Below, one piece after another: positions 27,739 through 37,042 of a DNA stretch of 64,000 nt. The notes under the pieces were generated by a model. It had not been told where the DNA came from. It saw only the letters and a program-made list of their open reading frames with translations, and searched no databases. Each line of letters opens with the position of its first letter. Positions within the stretch are counted from its first letter, which is position 1. The DNA comes from an uncultured Chromatiaceae bacterium (GTDB taxonomy: Bacteria; Pseudomonadota; Gammaproteobacteria; Enterobacterales; Alteromonadaceae), in contig CALJUX010000075.1 of assembly GCA_937978655.1 (NCBI GenBank), forward strand, positions 1-64,000, in the 5' to 3' direction. Position numbers and translations under genes: made by a program.

Positions 27739-28782
27739 ATGTCAGTTTATTGGTCTTCATTTGCCGGCCGCTGTGCCGTTCCGCTGTTTTCCCTGCTGCT
27801 GCTGAGCTGTACACCGGCTGACCCAATCCAACGGTTTTCCGGCCCGGCACAGGGCTCGACTTACAATATCAGTTACTGGTCTGAACAAGAGATCAGCGCC
27901 CGCGAATTGCAGCAGCAGATCGTCGCTGAACTGGATCGGATTGATCTGGTGATGTCAAATTACCGGCCGGACTCGGTCATTGAGCAATTTAATGCCACAC
28001 AACAAACCGCTGCACAGCAGGTTGGCCCTGAGCTGGTCGCGCTGATTGAAGATGCCCGCACCGTCAATGTCGCCAGTCAGGGTTGTTATGATCTGACGGT
28101 CAAACCACTGTTTGAACTCTGGGGTTTTAAAGCCGATCAGTTTAATCAGCCGACCGCAGAACAAATTACCCAGACCATGCAGCTGGTGGGTATGGACAAA
28201 ATCAGCACCAGCGCCGAGGGCGGCATGAGCAAAGCAGTGGCGCAAATGCGGGTGGACGTATCGTCCATCGCGCAGGGCTACACAGTGCGGCAACTGGCCG
28301 CCATCATGGAAAAAGCCGGTGTCACTGACTATCTGGTGGAAGTGGGCGGCGAACTGCAGGTGCGCGGTAAAAAGCCAGCCGGCCAGCCGTGGAAAGTGGC
28401 GATTGAAAAGCCATTACCCGGCGACCAGCGGTTGCAGAAAATTATTGAAGTCCAGCAGGACGAGCCGTTGGCGATTATGACGTCCGGCACTTACCGGCAT
28501 TATTTTGATGCCAATGGCCAGCGCTTCAGCCATGTGCTGGATGCCCGCGCTGGCGCACCGGTCAGGCACAATACAGTCTCTACTACAGTGCTGGTTGATA
28601 ACGCCACTTTTGGCGATGCCTGGTCCACCGCGATGTTATGTCTTGGTACTGCCGACGGACTGAAAGTTGCTGACCAGCTGGGCCTTAAAGTCCTGTTTAT
28701 CGATCAGGAAGGTGACAGCCTGGTGGAAACATCCAGTCAGGCGCTGCGCCAAAGCCAGAGCGTCCGGCTGTTAAAGCAGTAG
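27739..28782 (+). CDS. apbE: ApbE-like FAD:protein FMN transferase (lipoprotein)
   Basis: ApbE transfers FMN from FAD onto Thr/Ser of flavoproteins such as NqrB/NqrC and RnfG at the periplasmic face. The sequence begins with a lipoprotein signal ending in SLLLLSC. ApbE blocks follow: GSTYNISYW, MSNYRPDSVIEQFN, VDVSSIAQGYTVRQL, VEVGGELQVRG, MTSGTYRHYF and SHVLDARAG. A start at ATG 27739 gives 347 aa; TTG 27697 with AGGGG upstream is an alternative giving 361. No nqr or rnf genes are in the window. Confidence 0.93.
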   Translation: MSVYWSSFAGRCAVPLFSLLLLSCTPADPIQRFSGPAQGSTYNISYWSEQEISARELQQQIVAELDRIDLVMSNYRPDSVIEQFNATQQTAAQQVGPELVALIEDARTVNVASQGCYDLTVKPLFELWGFKADQFNQPTAEQITQTMQLVGMDKISTSAEGGMSKAVAQMRVDVSSIAQGYTVRQLAAIMEKAGVTDYLVEVGGELQVRGKKPAGQPWKVAIEKPLPGDQRLQKIIEVQQDEPLAIMTSGTYRHYFDANGQRFSHVLDARAGAPVRHNTVSTTVLVDNATFGDAWSTAMLCLGTADGLKVADQLGLKVLFIDQEGDSLVETSSQALRQSQSVRLLKQ

Positions 28783-28861
28783 TGCGCTTGCCGGGACCTG
28801 ACCGCTTTGTGGTAGGCTGATTGTCCCGACACTGCAATTTGTGTCTGTTCAGGACAGAACA

Positions 28862-29767
28862 ATGGCCGATTTTATCCTTAACAGCTGGCGTTTTTGCCGG
28901 CTTTATCTGCAACGATGTCAGCACGACCAGATCGGTATGATTGGTGGTTATCTGGCGTATATTTCGATTTTGTCGCTGGTGCCGCTGGTGGCCGTAGCGT
29001 TTTCAGTGCTGAATGCCTTCCCGATGTTTGCCGGCCTGCGCGGTGAAATCGAAGCCTTTGTCTACGCCAACATAGTGCCGTCGCGGGGGCAGGAAATTCA
29101 GAGCTATATCAATGGCTTTGTAGAAAATATCGGCCAGATGACCACGGTCGGGGTGTTGTTTCTGGTGCTGGTGGCGCTGATGCTGATCCACAACATCGAC
29201 AAAACCCTGAACAAGATCTGGCGCGTGCAAAAGCGGCCGCGGCTGGTGATTTCATTATCGATTTACTGGATGATCCTGACGCTGGGGCCGATCCTGCTTG
29301 GCAGTTCCATCGCACTGACCTCTTATCTGGCGTCGCTGAGTCATCTGGCCGATGACTACACGCCTGGCTTATCGAATTTTCTGCTGTCATTTACCCCTTA
29401 TGCCATGTCGCTGCTGGCGTTTTTTATGCTGTATCAGCTGGTGCCAAATATAAAAGTCCGTTATGGCCATGCGCTCTGGGGCGCGTTGCTGGCCAGTCTG
29501 TTGTTTGAGATGCTGAAAAACGGCTTTGCGCTTTATATTCAGCATTTCCCGTCCTATCAGGCCATTTACGGCGCGCTGGCGCTGGTACCGATTTTGTTTG
29601 TGTGGATTTATTTATCCTGGCTGGTGGTGCTGATTGGCGCCGAGCTGACGGCACTGCTGCAGGAACAGCATTGCCGGGCGCTGCAGTTGCAACAGCGTAA
29701 AATACAGCGGGCCCAGGCGGCAGCGCCGGCCAGCACTGTGACGGAGTCTGCTGATGTATCGCACTGA
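28862..29767 (+). CDS. yihY: YihY/BrkB family inner-membrane protein
   Basis: The 301-aa protein is a polytopic membrane protein of the YihY (UPF0761/BrkB) family with about six membrane segments and family motifs GGYLAYISILSLVPLVAVAFS, NIDKTLNKIW and FVWIYLSWLVVLIGAELTA. Its function is not established; early ribonuclease BN naming was wrong. The ATG at 28862 has AGGAC upstream. It overlaps the next gene by 14 bp and sits in a yihY-pip-dtd-yiiD run like E. coli yihY-dtd-yiiD. Confidence 0.92.
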   Translation: MADFILNSWRFCRLYLQRCQHDQIGMIGGYLAYISILSLVPLVAVAFSVLNAFPMFAGLRGEIEAFVYANIVPSRGQEIQSYINGFVENIGQMTTVGVLFLVLVALMLIHNIDKTLNKIWRVQKRPRLVISLSIYWMILTLGPILLGSSIALTSYLASLSHLADDYTPGLSNFLLSFTPYAMSLLAFFMLYQLVPNIKVRYGHALWGALLASLLFEMLKNGFALYIQHFPSYQAIYGALALVPILFVWIYLSWLVVLIGAELTALLQEQHCRALQLQQRKIQRAQAAAPASTVTESADVSH

Positions 29768-30716
29768 ACCTGTGGATTGTTACCACAGTGAATTTTTAAC
29801 GCGGCCAGATGGCCACCGGTTATATCTGGAACAAAGCGGCAATCCGCAGGGCATCGCAGTGCTGATGTGTCATGGTGGCCCCGGCGGTGGCTGTTCGCCG
29901 TTTCAGCGCACCTTATTTGACCCACAGCAATACCGGATAGTGTTGTTTGATCAACGAGGGTGTGGCCAGTCGACGCCTTTTGCCAGCCTCGAACACAATA
30001 CCACCGCCGATTTACTGGCCGATATCGAAGCGATCCGCACTCATCTGGGCATTTCGCAGTGGGTGGTTGCGGGTGGCAGCTGGGGCAGTACTCTGGCGCT
30101 GGCCTACGCTGAGCAATACCCGCAGCATTGTCTTGGGCTGATTTTACGCGGTATTTTCCTCGGCCGGCCGGAAGACATCGACTGGCTGTACCGGCCAGGT
30201 GGCGGTGCCAGCCAGTTGTTCCCGGATTATTATGCCGAGTTTTTTGCCCCGGTGGCCGGCATGAAAGGTCTGGATCTGCTGGTCGCTTATCAACAACTGC
30301 TGCAGCATGCTGATGCCACTATCCGGTTGCGGGCGGCGCAGGCCTGGAGTTTATGGGAGGCGCGGGTGGCCACCTTGCTGCCGAACCATGCGATGCGTGA
30401 AGGCGCTACCGAGCCGGAGTCTGCGCTGCCACTGGCCCGCATTGAAAACCATTATTTCCTGCATCATTGTTTTTTACGGCCGGACCAGCTGATGGCAGAT
30501 CTTGGCAAAGTGACACATCTGCCCTGTTACATCGTGCATGGCCGTTACGATATTGTCTGTAAGCTGGAAAATGCCTGGACCTTACATCAGGCCTGGCCGG
30601 ATTCGGTACTGAGCATCGTGTCAAATGCCGGTCATTCTGCCAGTGAGACCGGCATCAGCCGCGCCTTGTACGACGCGTCGTTGCAGCTCGCCCGGCGCTT
30701 GCGGGAGGCGGTATGA
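29754..30716 (+). CDS. pip: Proline iminopeptidase
   Basis: Pip removes N-terminal proline from peptides. The 320-aa alpha/beta hydrolase (S33 family) has the oxyanion motif HGGPGGGCSP, DQRGCGQS, the nucleophile elbow GGSWGSTLAL, the catalytic Asp near YIVHGRYDIVC and the catalytic His in NAGHSAS. It overlaps yihY by 14 bp and dtd by 4 bp (ATGA). The E. coli counterpart of this run lacks pip between yihY and dtd. Confidence 0.95.
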   Translation: MYRTEPVDCYHSEFLTRPDGHRLYLEQSGNPQGIAVLMCHGGPGGGCSPFQRTLFDPQQYRIVLFDQRGCGQSTPFASLEHNTTADLLADIEAIRTHLGISQWVVAGGSWGSTLALAYAEQYPQHCLGLILRGIFLGRPEDIDWLYRPGGGASQLFPDYYAEFFAPVAGMKGLDLLVAYQQLLQHADATIRLRAAQAWSLWEARVATLLPNHAMREGATEPESALPLARIENHYFLHHCFLRPDQLMADLGKVTHLPCYIVHGRYDIVCKLENAWTLHQAWPDSVLSIVSNAGHSASETGISRALYDASLQLARRLREAV

Positions 30717-31162
30717 TTGCTTTGATCCAGCGCGTTCGCCGCGCCGATGTCACTGTGGGCACTGACGTGGTCGGGGCTATTGGCAGTGGCATGCTGGTAT
30801 TGCTTGGTGTTGAGGCCGGTGACAGTGTGGCGGAGCTGCGCAAGCTGGCTGACAAAGTGCTGAAGTACCGGCTGTTCAGCGATGCCGACGGCAAAATGAA
30901 TCTGAATGTGCAGCAGGCGGGCGGTCAGCTGCTGGTGGTGTCGCAATTTACGCTGGCGGCTGATACCAATTCCGGTTTGCGGCCCAGTTTTACCCCGGCC
31001 GCGCGGCCGGAAGTGGCCGAACCCATGTATCTGCAGTTTGTTGATTATTGCCGGGCGCAAGGACTGACGGTGGCGACCGGACAGTTTGGCGCTGATATGC
31101 AGGTCGGTCTGGTGAATGACGGACCTGTCACCTTCTGGCTGCAGGTGCCGCCGGCCGTTTGA
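30713..31162 (+). CDS. dtd: D-aminoacyl-tRNA deacylase
   Basis: DTD hydrolyses D-amino acids mischarged on tRNA. The 149-aa protein has the active-site motifs LVVSQFTLAADT (SQxxL) and NDGPVTFWLQ (GP cis-proline). Length is close to E. coli Dtd (145 aa). Its ATG overlaps the pip stop. Confidence 0.97.
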   Translation: MIALIQRVRRADVTVGTDVVGAIGSGMLVLLGVEAGDSVAELRKLADKVLKYRLFSDADGKMNLNVQQAGGQLLVVSQFTLAADTNSGLRPSFTPAARPEVAEPMYLQFVDYCRAQGLTVATGQFGADMQVGLVNDGPVTFWLQVPPAV

Positions 31163-31181
31163 GTTCATCACGAGGTATCTC

Positions 31182-32099
31182 ATGCAATATCAGGTGACAA
31201 GTCCGCACAGTGCAGAGGATTGGCTGGATTATTATCAGCTGCGCTATCAGGTATTACGCGAGCCCTGGGGGCAACCGCCGGGATCGGAACAAGATGAACT
31301 GGAAGCGGACAGCGCCCACCGCATGGTCCGGGCGCCGGATGGTCAGTTATTGGCCGTTGGTCGCTTGCATCAGCTGGCGGATGGCTGGTGTCAGGTGCGT
31401 TATATGGCGGTGGCAGAATCCGCCCGCGGCAAAGGTCTGGGGGCGCAGGTGTTGCGCGCGCTTGAACTGCAGGGGCTGGCCTGGGGCTGTGATCAGCTGA
31501 CGTTAAATGCGCGCGAAAACGCTTTCAGTTTTTATCAGAAATTGGGTTACAACCCAGGCACAGTGCTGGCGCCTTTGTACGGCATTCCGCATCAGCAAAT
31601 GACCAAACGGCTGCGTCTGGCCGGCGCGCCGGCACAATGGCTGCGCTGGTGTGCCGACCTGCAACAGACCTGGCATCAGACCATTCCGCTGTCGGCATTT
31701 ATGCAGCTGCAGATTGACCAGTTTGATGGCAACCTGCTGGTATGCCGGGCGCCGCTGGCACCGAATAAAAATCTGCACCACACCATGTTTGCCGGCAGCA
31801 TCTACAGCCTGCTGACATTAACCGGCTGGGGGTTGATTTGGTTGCAACTGCGGGCGCTGGGTCTGCACGGGGATATTGTGCTGGCCGACGCAGATATGCG
31901 TTATCTGGCGCCGGTGCATGGCGATGCACGTGCCGAAGTACAGTTGCTGGATGCTGTCGGTGATTTGACCGTGCTGGCGCAGGGGCGGCGGGTCCGTCAG
32001 CGGTTGCAGGTGCGGTTAATGGACGGTGAGCGGGTGTTGGCCGAATTTAACGGTCGGTTTGCCGTGTTGCCAGCCAAAGCTGTGGCCGGGGCCGGTTAA
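31182..32099 (+). CDS. YiiD-like GNAT plus hotdog-fold protein
   Basis: The 305-aa protein has an N-terminal GNAT domain (about residues 1-145; acetyl-CoA loop VAESARGKGLGAQVL) and a C-terminal hotdog domain (about 160-300; HHTMFAGSIYSLLTLTGW). This is the architecture of E. coli YiiD, linked to initiation of fatty-acid synthesis through malonyl-ACP decarboxylation (reported as MadA/FabY). The ATG at 31182 has GAGG upstream and starts at the conserved GNAT edge. It lies 20 bp after dtd and shares TAATG with the next gene. Function by analogy only. Confidence 0.86.
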   Translation: MQYQVTSPHSAEDWLDYYQLRYQVLREPWGQPPGSEQDELEADSAHRMVRAPDGQLLAVGRLHQLADGWCQVRYMAVAESARGKGLGAQVLRALELQGLAWGCDQLTLNARENAFSFYQKLGYNPGTVLAPLYGIPHQQMTKRLRLAGAPAQWLRWCADLQQTWHQTIPLSAFMQLQIDQFDGNLLVCRAPLAPNKNLHHTMFAGSIYSLLTLTGWGLIWLQLRALGLHGDIVLADADMRYLAPVHGDARAEVQLLDAVGDLTVLAQGRRVRQRLQVRLMDGERVLAEFNGRFAVLPAKAVAGAG

Positions 32100-32905
32100 T
32101 GGCGCGGGTCGTGATCCTGGGCTGCGGCTGGTTGGGAACCCAGTTGGGTATTGCGCTGGCGCAACAAGGCCATCAGGTTTGGGGCAGCCGGCGCAGCCGG
32201 GAGCGGCTTTCGGCGTTGCCGGCGGCGATCCGACCGTTATTGTGGGACGGCCAGAGTGCGCCTGATGCCGGGATCACCGGTTTGTTTGACGACAGCTGGC
32301 TGATCCTGGCGATGCCACCCGCGGCGGCGCAGGATGGCGGGGCGGCATATCTGGCTGCGCTCAGGCAAGTGCTGATTGCATCAACAAAGGTCCGGCAACT
32401 GGTGTTGTGCTCGTCCAGCAGCGTTTATGCCGGTTTGGCCGGAGTCGTTGCTGAGGCGGATGCGCCCGGGCCGGATCCACGCAGCGCTGTGTTGTGGCAA
32501 GCCGAGCAAATTGTATTGCAGCACACCAACAGTCTGGTGTTACGACTGGCCGGGCTGGTCGGGCCCGGGCGTCATCCGGCGGCATTTGCCCGGCGTGGTC
32601 TGATGGCGGGGGCAGATTTGCCGGTGAATCTGGTCCACAGTGCTGATATTTGTCAGTGGCTGTTACTGTTCATGGCAACACCGGCACAGGTGCCGGGCCG
32701 GATCGTCAATTTGTGTGCGCCACTGCATGACAACAAAAGCCAGTTTTACACGGCGGCTTGCCATGATCAGGACAAGCCGGCGCCGCAATTCACTGCAGCT
32801 ACTGAACCCGCCCGCCAGGTAGACGCCCGGCTTAGCCTGACACTGGCTGATTTTCAGTATCGATACGCGGATACCACATCGATACTCGCCGCCTGTCAGC
32901 CCTGA
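32099..32905 (+). CDS. NAD(P)-binding epimerase-like protein (YeeZ-like)
   Basis: The 268-aa protein starts with a Rossmann motif (VVILGCGWLGTQLGIAL) and has the extended-SDR features CSSSSVYAG, LRLAGLVGPGRHP and a late NLVHSADICQWL. The classical YxxxK catalytic pair is not clear. It resembles the YeeZ group of uncharacterised nucleoside-diphosphate-sugar epimerase relatives. The start codon overlaps the preceding stop (TAATG), so it is the last gene of the yihY operon. The substrate is unknown. Confidence 0.8.
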   Translation: MARVVILGCGWLGTQLGIALAQQGHQVWGSRRSRERLSALPAAIRPLLWDGQSAPDAGITGLFDDSWLILAMPPAAAQDGGAAYLAALRQVLIASTKVRQLVLCSSSSVYAGLAGVVAEADAPGPDPRSAVLWQAEQIVLQHTNSLVLRLAGLVGPGRHPAAFARRGLMAGADLPVNLVHSADICQWLLLFMATPAQVPGRIVNLCAPLHDNKSQFYTAACHDQDKPAPQFTAATEPARQVDARLSLTLADFQYRYADTTSILAACQP

Positions 32906-33002
32906 GCGTCAGTTACAGGCAATATCAGAACTTTATCAAAGCTCAATCGGCTTTTTTCTAATATAAACCGGCAGCATAACCAGAATCGGAACGTGAGTCA
33001 GG

Positions 33003-33569
33003 ATGCTGCTGTTGGATCTGTATAAATGGCTACTGGGTGCCGGCTGTTGCACTGCGCTGAGCGTAGGGGCAGGTTTGGTGTATTTATTCGGCGCGGCAAC
33101 TACCCCGGAGCTCATCAGTCCGCATTGGTATCAGCAGCCCTTGCTGCTGTTCTTCGGCGCTATGCTGTTGTTGGCCCTGATGCTGAATGTGCTGGCGGTG
33201 TTTGGCATTGATTTCCGCGCGCCGTCATTGTTGACCTTCGCGCCTGAGGACAGGCGGCCGGAATTTGCCGAACTGGCGCTGCAGTTTGTCCGGCAGCAGG
33301 GTGGTACAGCATTACCCGGTGAAAAAAACTACTATCTGCACCGCGAAAATGCGGTGTTGTATTACCTGCAGGATGGCACAGATCCAGCACTGGATATTGG
33401 CCGGCTGCGGCATATTTTCCAACAAATGCTACGTTATCAGTGTCATACAGCCTTTGCGCTGGTGCCATCTGGCCTGCAGAGTCCGGCGCAGATTTTTGCG
33501 TTGGAAGCCAATATCCGTGTGCTTGACCAACAACAGCTGCGTTGGCACTTTCAGTTAAAAAAAACCTGA
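33003..33569 (+). CDS. Hypothetical membrane protein with a soluble C-terminal domain
   Basis: The 188-aa protein has two membrane segments (about residues 8-31 and 47-69) and a soluble domain of about 115 residues, probably cytoplasmic, with KNYYLHRENAVLYYLQDG and FALEANIRVLDQQQLRW. No family was recognised. The soluble part has the look of small mixed alpha/beta sensor or nuclease-like domains, but no catalytic motif can be pointed to. It is separated from the yihY operon by 97 bp and followed by the candidate small RNA. Confidence 0.7.
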   Translation: MLLLDLYKWLLGAGCCTALSVGAGLVYLFGAATTPELISPHWYQQPLLLFFGAMLLLALMLNVLAVFGIDFRAPSLLTFAPEDRRPEFAELALQFVRQQGGTALPGEKNYYLHRENAVLYYLQDGTDPALDIGRLRHIFQQMLRYQCHTAFALVPSGLQSPAQIFALEANIRVLDQQQLRWHFQLKKT

Positions 33570-33570
33570 A

Positions 33571-33599
33571 TTGAGAACAATATCAAAGTTTGGTAAGGT
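33571..33599 (+). promoter_or_regulatory. Sigma-70-like promoter of a candidate small RNA
   Basis: TTGAGA (33571-33576) and TAAGGT (33594-33599) are separated by 17 bp, and a TG extends the -10 box. It begins immediately after the stop codon of the membrane protein gene and no start codon with a plausible gene follows on this strand. Confidence 0.55.
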
Positions 33600-33605
33600 T
33601 TTTTT

Positions 33606-33717
33606 GTCTCCATTTTGGCAAATTGCCAAAGCGGTAAACGCTGAAGGATCGCCACAAATACCCGGGATTGGGTAGCAACACGCCTGCCTGGCTGGACTTG
33701 TTCCAGCCTTTTTTTAT
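33606..33717 (+). ncRNA. Candidate intergenic small RNA (about 110 nt)
   Basis: Between the promoter-like sequence and an intrinsic terminator there is a compact, hairpin-rich stretch: TTTGGCAA/TTGCCAAA (33614-33630), AGCG/CGCT just after it, TACCC/GGGTA (near 33660-33675) and the final GGCTGGA/TCCAGCC stem. No plausible reading frame is present. It does not match SRP RNA, Spot 42, or any riboswitch I can identify. It could also simply be the 3' UTR of the upstream gene. Confidence 0.45.
33690..33717 (+). terminator. Intrinsic terminator
   Basis: GGCTGGA-CTTGT-TCCAGCC is followed by seven T. It ends either the candidate small RNA or the transcript of the gene at 33003. Confidence 0.88.
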
Positions 33718-33857
33718 CACCGGGGATGGGGCGAAATGGCAGCATCTTAGATGCACCTGCCGCAGCGCTGCCCGCGGTGGCAGCGACGGTGCGTGTGGTT
33801 GCGTAACCTGAGCTGTCCTCTCAGCGGGGCTGCCTGGCGCGACTGAGGGGACTGGTG

Positions 33858-35882
33858 TCAGATTTTAAAGGTGCTGACCGCAGCGCTCAGCTGGCCGGCG
33901 TTGGCACTGACTGCGGCACTGTGTTGCAGCGTGCGGTCGGCTTTTTCTGCGCTTTGTCCGGACAGTTGCACCATGGCAGTCATATGATCGGAGATCAAAT
34001 CGCCCAGCGTCAGCTGCTGTTGGGTGGCATTAGCAATCGCCGTGCTGATCTGGTGCATCTGACTGATCGCCTGATTGACCTGACCCAGTGACCGCACCAA
34101 ATCTGCAGTGTGATTCACACAATATTCGGCGTCGGTTTTACCTTGCGTAATAGCGCTGACCGCGGCGGTGCTCTCCTGCTGCAGAGTCTGGATCATCTGG
34201 CGAATCTCATCGACAGCCGCCTGGCTGCGCACTGCCAGCGAGCGTACTTCATCTGCAACAACGGCAAAACCGCGGCCTTGCTCACCGGCACGGGCCGCTT
34301 CAATGGCCGCATTTAACGCCAGCAGATTCGTTTGTTCAGCAATACCGCGAATGGTTGCCAGGATGCCGCCAATGTTCTTGGAGTGAGCGTTGACCTTTTG
34401 CATGATGTCGGCGGTACTGGCAAGCTGACCGGCAAGGCCGCCAATTAAAGTATTGTTTTCATTTGAGATCTTATCAATTTGTTGGCTTTGCCCCAGTGCA
34501 TGCTGCATTTCCTGCACGGCGAGACCGGCTTGCTGCGCGATTTGATGGGTATTGTCATTGAGCTGCAAGCGGGTCTGATTCACGTCACTGATTTGGTTCT
34601 GCTGGATCTGCAGCGCGCGGTTTATCTCCTGCACGTCATCACTGGAACGGCCGGCGTTTTGCTGTAATTCGCCGGCGCTGACCACGATACGCTGGATCAG
34701 CTGGCTTAAGGCTTCAATCAGGCTGTTCACCTTGGCCGACAAAGCACCAAACTCATCTTCCTGCTCAATATGCAGGCGCCGGGTCAAGTCACCGGCCGCG
34801 ACGTCACCCAGTACTTTGTTAATCCCGGCCAGCGGTTTCAGCATCGCATTAATCGTCAGAAATGCCGCGCCGCCAGCCAGTGCCACCAACACTACCATGA
34901 TAATAATAGTGCGGGCTTTGCCGAAGGATAACGCTGAGGAGACTTCGGCCTGCAGGCTGTTAAATTGCTGATCTGCCGCTTTTAACAACTGATCCAGTGC
35001 GGCAATCGCCTGGCTTATCGCCTGTTCGGAATTGGCCAGCTGCGTGCGTGCGTCCTGTAAAGCGCTCAGCTGTTGTTGTTTCAGACTGACCAGGCTTGGT
35101 GTGGCGCTGACCCGTTGTTTCACGCTGTTCAACTGGTCATTAAAGGTTTGCCACAGCTCAGTTGCATCCACTTCGTCGACCAGTTTGCTGATGTAATCCA
35201 GATTGCCTTGCATGTCACTCAGGGCAAATTCAATATTTTGCTGGCTTTCGCTCAGTTGCGACAACTCGGTATAAGCAGCAGTTTCCCGCACGGTCTGCAT
35301 CAGCGTCAGCAACTGACCGTCCAGCCGCGACGCGGCGCCGGCCAGCAATTCCAGTTGATTTTTTTTGCCCGGCGTTTCCAGATACGACAAATCGACCAGG
35401 GTGGCGCCGGCGTCGTCGATCAGTTGTACCAGCTGTTTCAGCTCGGCAGCGGCGGCATCGCCACTGCTTAAGGTGGTGAGTTTTGCCGCAAACATCGCCT
35501 TGACCGCATGCTGATACTGTTCAAAGTGTTGTGTCGACGCCTGCAGCGGCTGATTTAGCCCGGGTTCGGCTGCCGTTAATTTACTCAGTGCAGTGATCTG
35601 CTGCTGATAATCTTCGCTGGCCTTGGCGAAGTCGGTCTGAAACTGACTGATCTGTGTGGACTGCTCCGCCACAAACCCGAGCGCTGATAACTTGGCCAGT
35701 TTCAATAACTGAATTTCCGCCTGATTGCTGCGCTGCTGCACTGGCACGGCGATGTCGTTGACACGACTGCCGGAGTCAGAGACGACGGCAAAACTCCATA
35801 AAGACGATAAGCTGGCAAATAATAAAAGCAAAGCAATAAAGCCAAAGCCGAGAATGACTTTGTGAGCCACGGTGAGTTTCAT
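33858..35882 (-). CDS. Methyl-accepting chemotaxis protein
   Basis: The 674-aa chemoreceptor has TM1 (about residues 8-30), a long helical periplasmic sensor region (about 31-330), TM2 (about 330-352), a HAMP domain, and a cytoplasmic signalling domain with the hairpin tip sequence IRGIAEQTNLLALNAAIEAA. The ligand is not evident. It stands alone, with no che genes nearby. The gene is preceded by about 250 bp in which no other feature is seen. Confidence 0.95.
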   Translation of the reverse strand: MKLTVAHKVILGFGFIALLLLFASLSSLWSFAVVSDSGSRVNDIAVPVQQRSNQAEIQLLKLAKLSALGFVAEQSTQISQFQTDFAKASEDYQQQITALSKLTAAEPGLNQPLQASTQHFEQYQHAVKAMFAAKLTTLSSGDAAAAELKQLVQLIDDAGATLVDLSYLETPGKKNQLELLAGAASRLDGQLLTLMQTVRETAAYTELSQLSESQQNIEFALSDMQGNLDYISKLVDEVDATELWQTFNDQLNSVKQRVSATPSLVSLKQQQLSALQDARTQLANSEQAISQAIAALDQLLKAADQQFNSLQAEVSSALSFGKARTIIIMVVLVALAGGAAFLTINAMLKPLAGINKVLGDVAAGDLTRRLHIEQEDEFGALSAKVNSLIEALSQLIQRIVVSAGELQQNAGRSSDDVQEINRALQIQQNQISDVNQTRLQLNDNTHQIAQQAGLAVQEMQHALGQSQQIDKISNENNTLIGGLAGQLASTADIMQKVNAHSKNIGGILATIRGIAEQTNLLALNAAIEAARAGEQGRGFAVVADEVRSLAVRSQAAVDEIRQMIQTLQQESTAAVSAITQGKTDAEYCVNHTADLVRSLGQVNQAISQMHQISTAIANATQQQLTLGDLISDHMTAMVQLSGQSAEKADRTLQHSAAVSANAGQLSAAVSTFKI

Positions 35883-36132
35883 GTCTGGTCCTGTTGTCTC
35901 ATTTGTCTTCTTCGTCTTCAGTGATTTTAGTATTGACGAAGTTCTTTACATTGCAAAGAAGATCAGGACGTTAACAGAGTTGACAGAGCTGGTCCAGCCA
36001 GTTCATCAGAAAAAATGCAAGCAGTAAAACCGGGGGATTATCGGATAATTTGCAGCTATTTTCGGTAAAATGTCAGCATCATGCGGAAAAACGCCAAGCG
36101 TATTTTGAGGCGGTTGTGCATGGCGCCTTGGC

Positions 36133-36864
36133 TTATTTTACCGGATTGATGTTCAGGTGACCGCCAAGCCGGTACCTGCTGCCGGCTGAGGTCAGATAAG
36201 CGAAGCTGACGGCGCCTTCGCGGCTGAAAGTGCGGCGTGTCAGGCGCAGACAAGGTTCATGGGCGCCGATTTTCAGATGTTTACAGGTAAATTCGTCAGC
36301 CAGCACCGCTTCGACGATGTGGTCTGCTTCCGTCAATGGTGCAACGGCGCTTAAGTATTCGTGTGGTGTCTGATCACTGAAATCCTGCTGCAGATAATAC
36401 GGGATCATTTTTGGATTGACGTAGCGTGCTTCGAGTTGCAGCGGCGTCTGGTTGTCAAAGTGGACAATCAGCGAAAAAAACACCGGCTCATTGCGGACAA
36501 GCCCCAAAGCGGCGGCGACCACGGTCGGGCACGGCAGGCTGGTCAGCTGCACCAGCTGTGCGCTGTGGAAATGTCCCCGCGCCTGAATTTCGTCGGCGAT
36601 ATTGCGAATTTCCAGCAAGGCAGACTGAGATTTGGGCGATGCGACAAAACTGCCGACGCCCTGAGTGCGGTACAACACCCCTTGTTCCGTCAGTTCCTGC
36701 AGGGCACGGCGTGCGGTCATCCGGCTGACTGCAAACTGGTCGCACAGCGCATGTTCCGACGGCACTCTGCTGTGTTCGGGCCAGTTACCACTTTCAATCT
36801 GGCTGAGAATAAACTCTTTAATCGCGGCGAATTTGGGGATACCGCTGTCGTTGCTGCGTTGCAT
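36133..36864 (-). CDS. hutC: HutC, histidine utilisation repressor
   Basis: HutC is a GntR-family repressor released by urocanate. Starting at ATG 36864 (GGAG upstream) gives 243 aa. The N-terminal winged helix contains RVPSEHALCDQFAVSRMTARRAL, and a C-terminal UTRA ligand-binding domain follows (about 90-240). It is divergent from hutI with a palindromic operator between the genes. Confidence 0.93.
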   Translation of the reverse strand: MQRSNDSGIPKFAAIKEFILSQIESGNWPEHSRVPSEHALCDQFAVSRMTARRALQELTEQGVLYRTQGVGSFVASPKSQSALLEIRNIADEIQARGHFHSAQLVQLTSLPCPTVVAAALGLVRNEPVFFSLIVHFDNQTPLQLEARYVNPKMIPYYLQQDFSDQTPHEYLSAVAPLTEADHIVEAVLADEFTCKHLKIGAHEPCLRLTRRTFSREGAVSFAYLTSAGSRYRLGGHLNINPVK

Positions 36865-36924
36865 CCGCGGGCACTCCGACTGGAAATGGTCATCTGATCC
36901 TGCGGCGAAAATAGCGGATCTTAA

Positions 36925-36936
36925 TTGTATATACAA
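36925..36936. promoter_or_regulatory. HutC operator
   Basis: TTGTATATACAA is a perfect 12-bp palindrome matching the known core of HutC sites. It lies between hutC and hutI and could control both. Confidence 0.82.
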
Positions 36937-37042
36937 GTGGATGCGTTAAAATCGCCCTGTCAATCCGGCAGGTCGCTACCAGACATGGTGACCGGTCGGC
37001 GCGGGTTGCGCGCTGAGTCATCACATTCAACAGGATAAACAT

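Noticed and set aside
33600..33717. GEMM-I (cyclic-di-GMP-I) riboswitch in the 33.6 kb intergenic region
   Set aside because: A few stretches (GGTAAACGC, CGCCACAAA, CCGGG) recall the GEMM consensus, but the conserved order and hairpin do not fit and no gene follows on that strand for the riboswitch to control.
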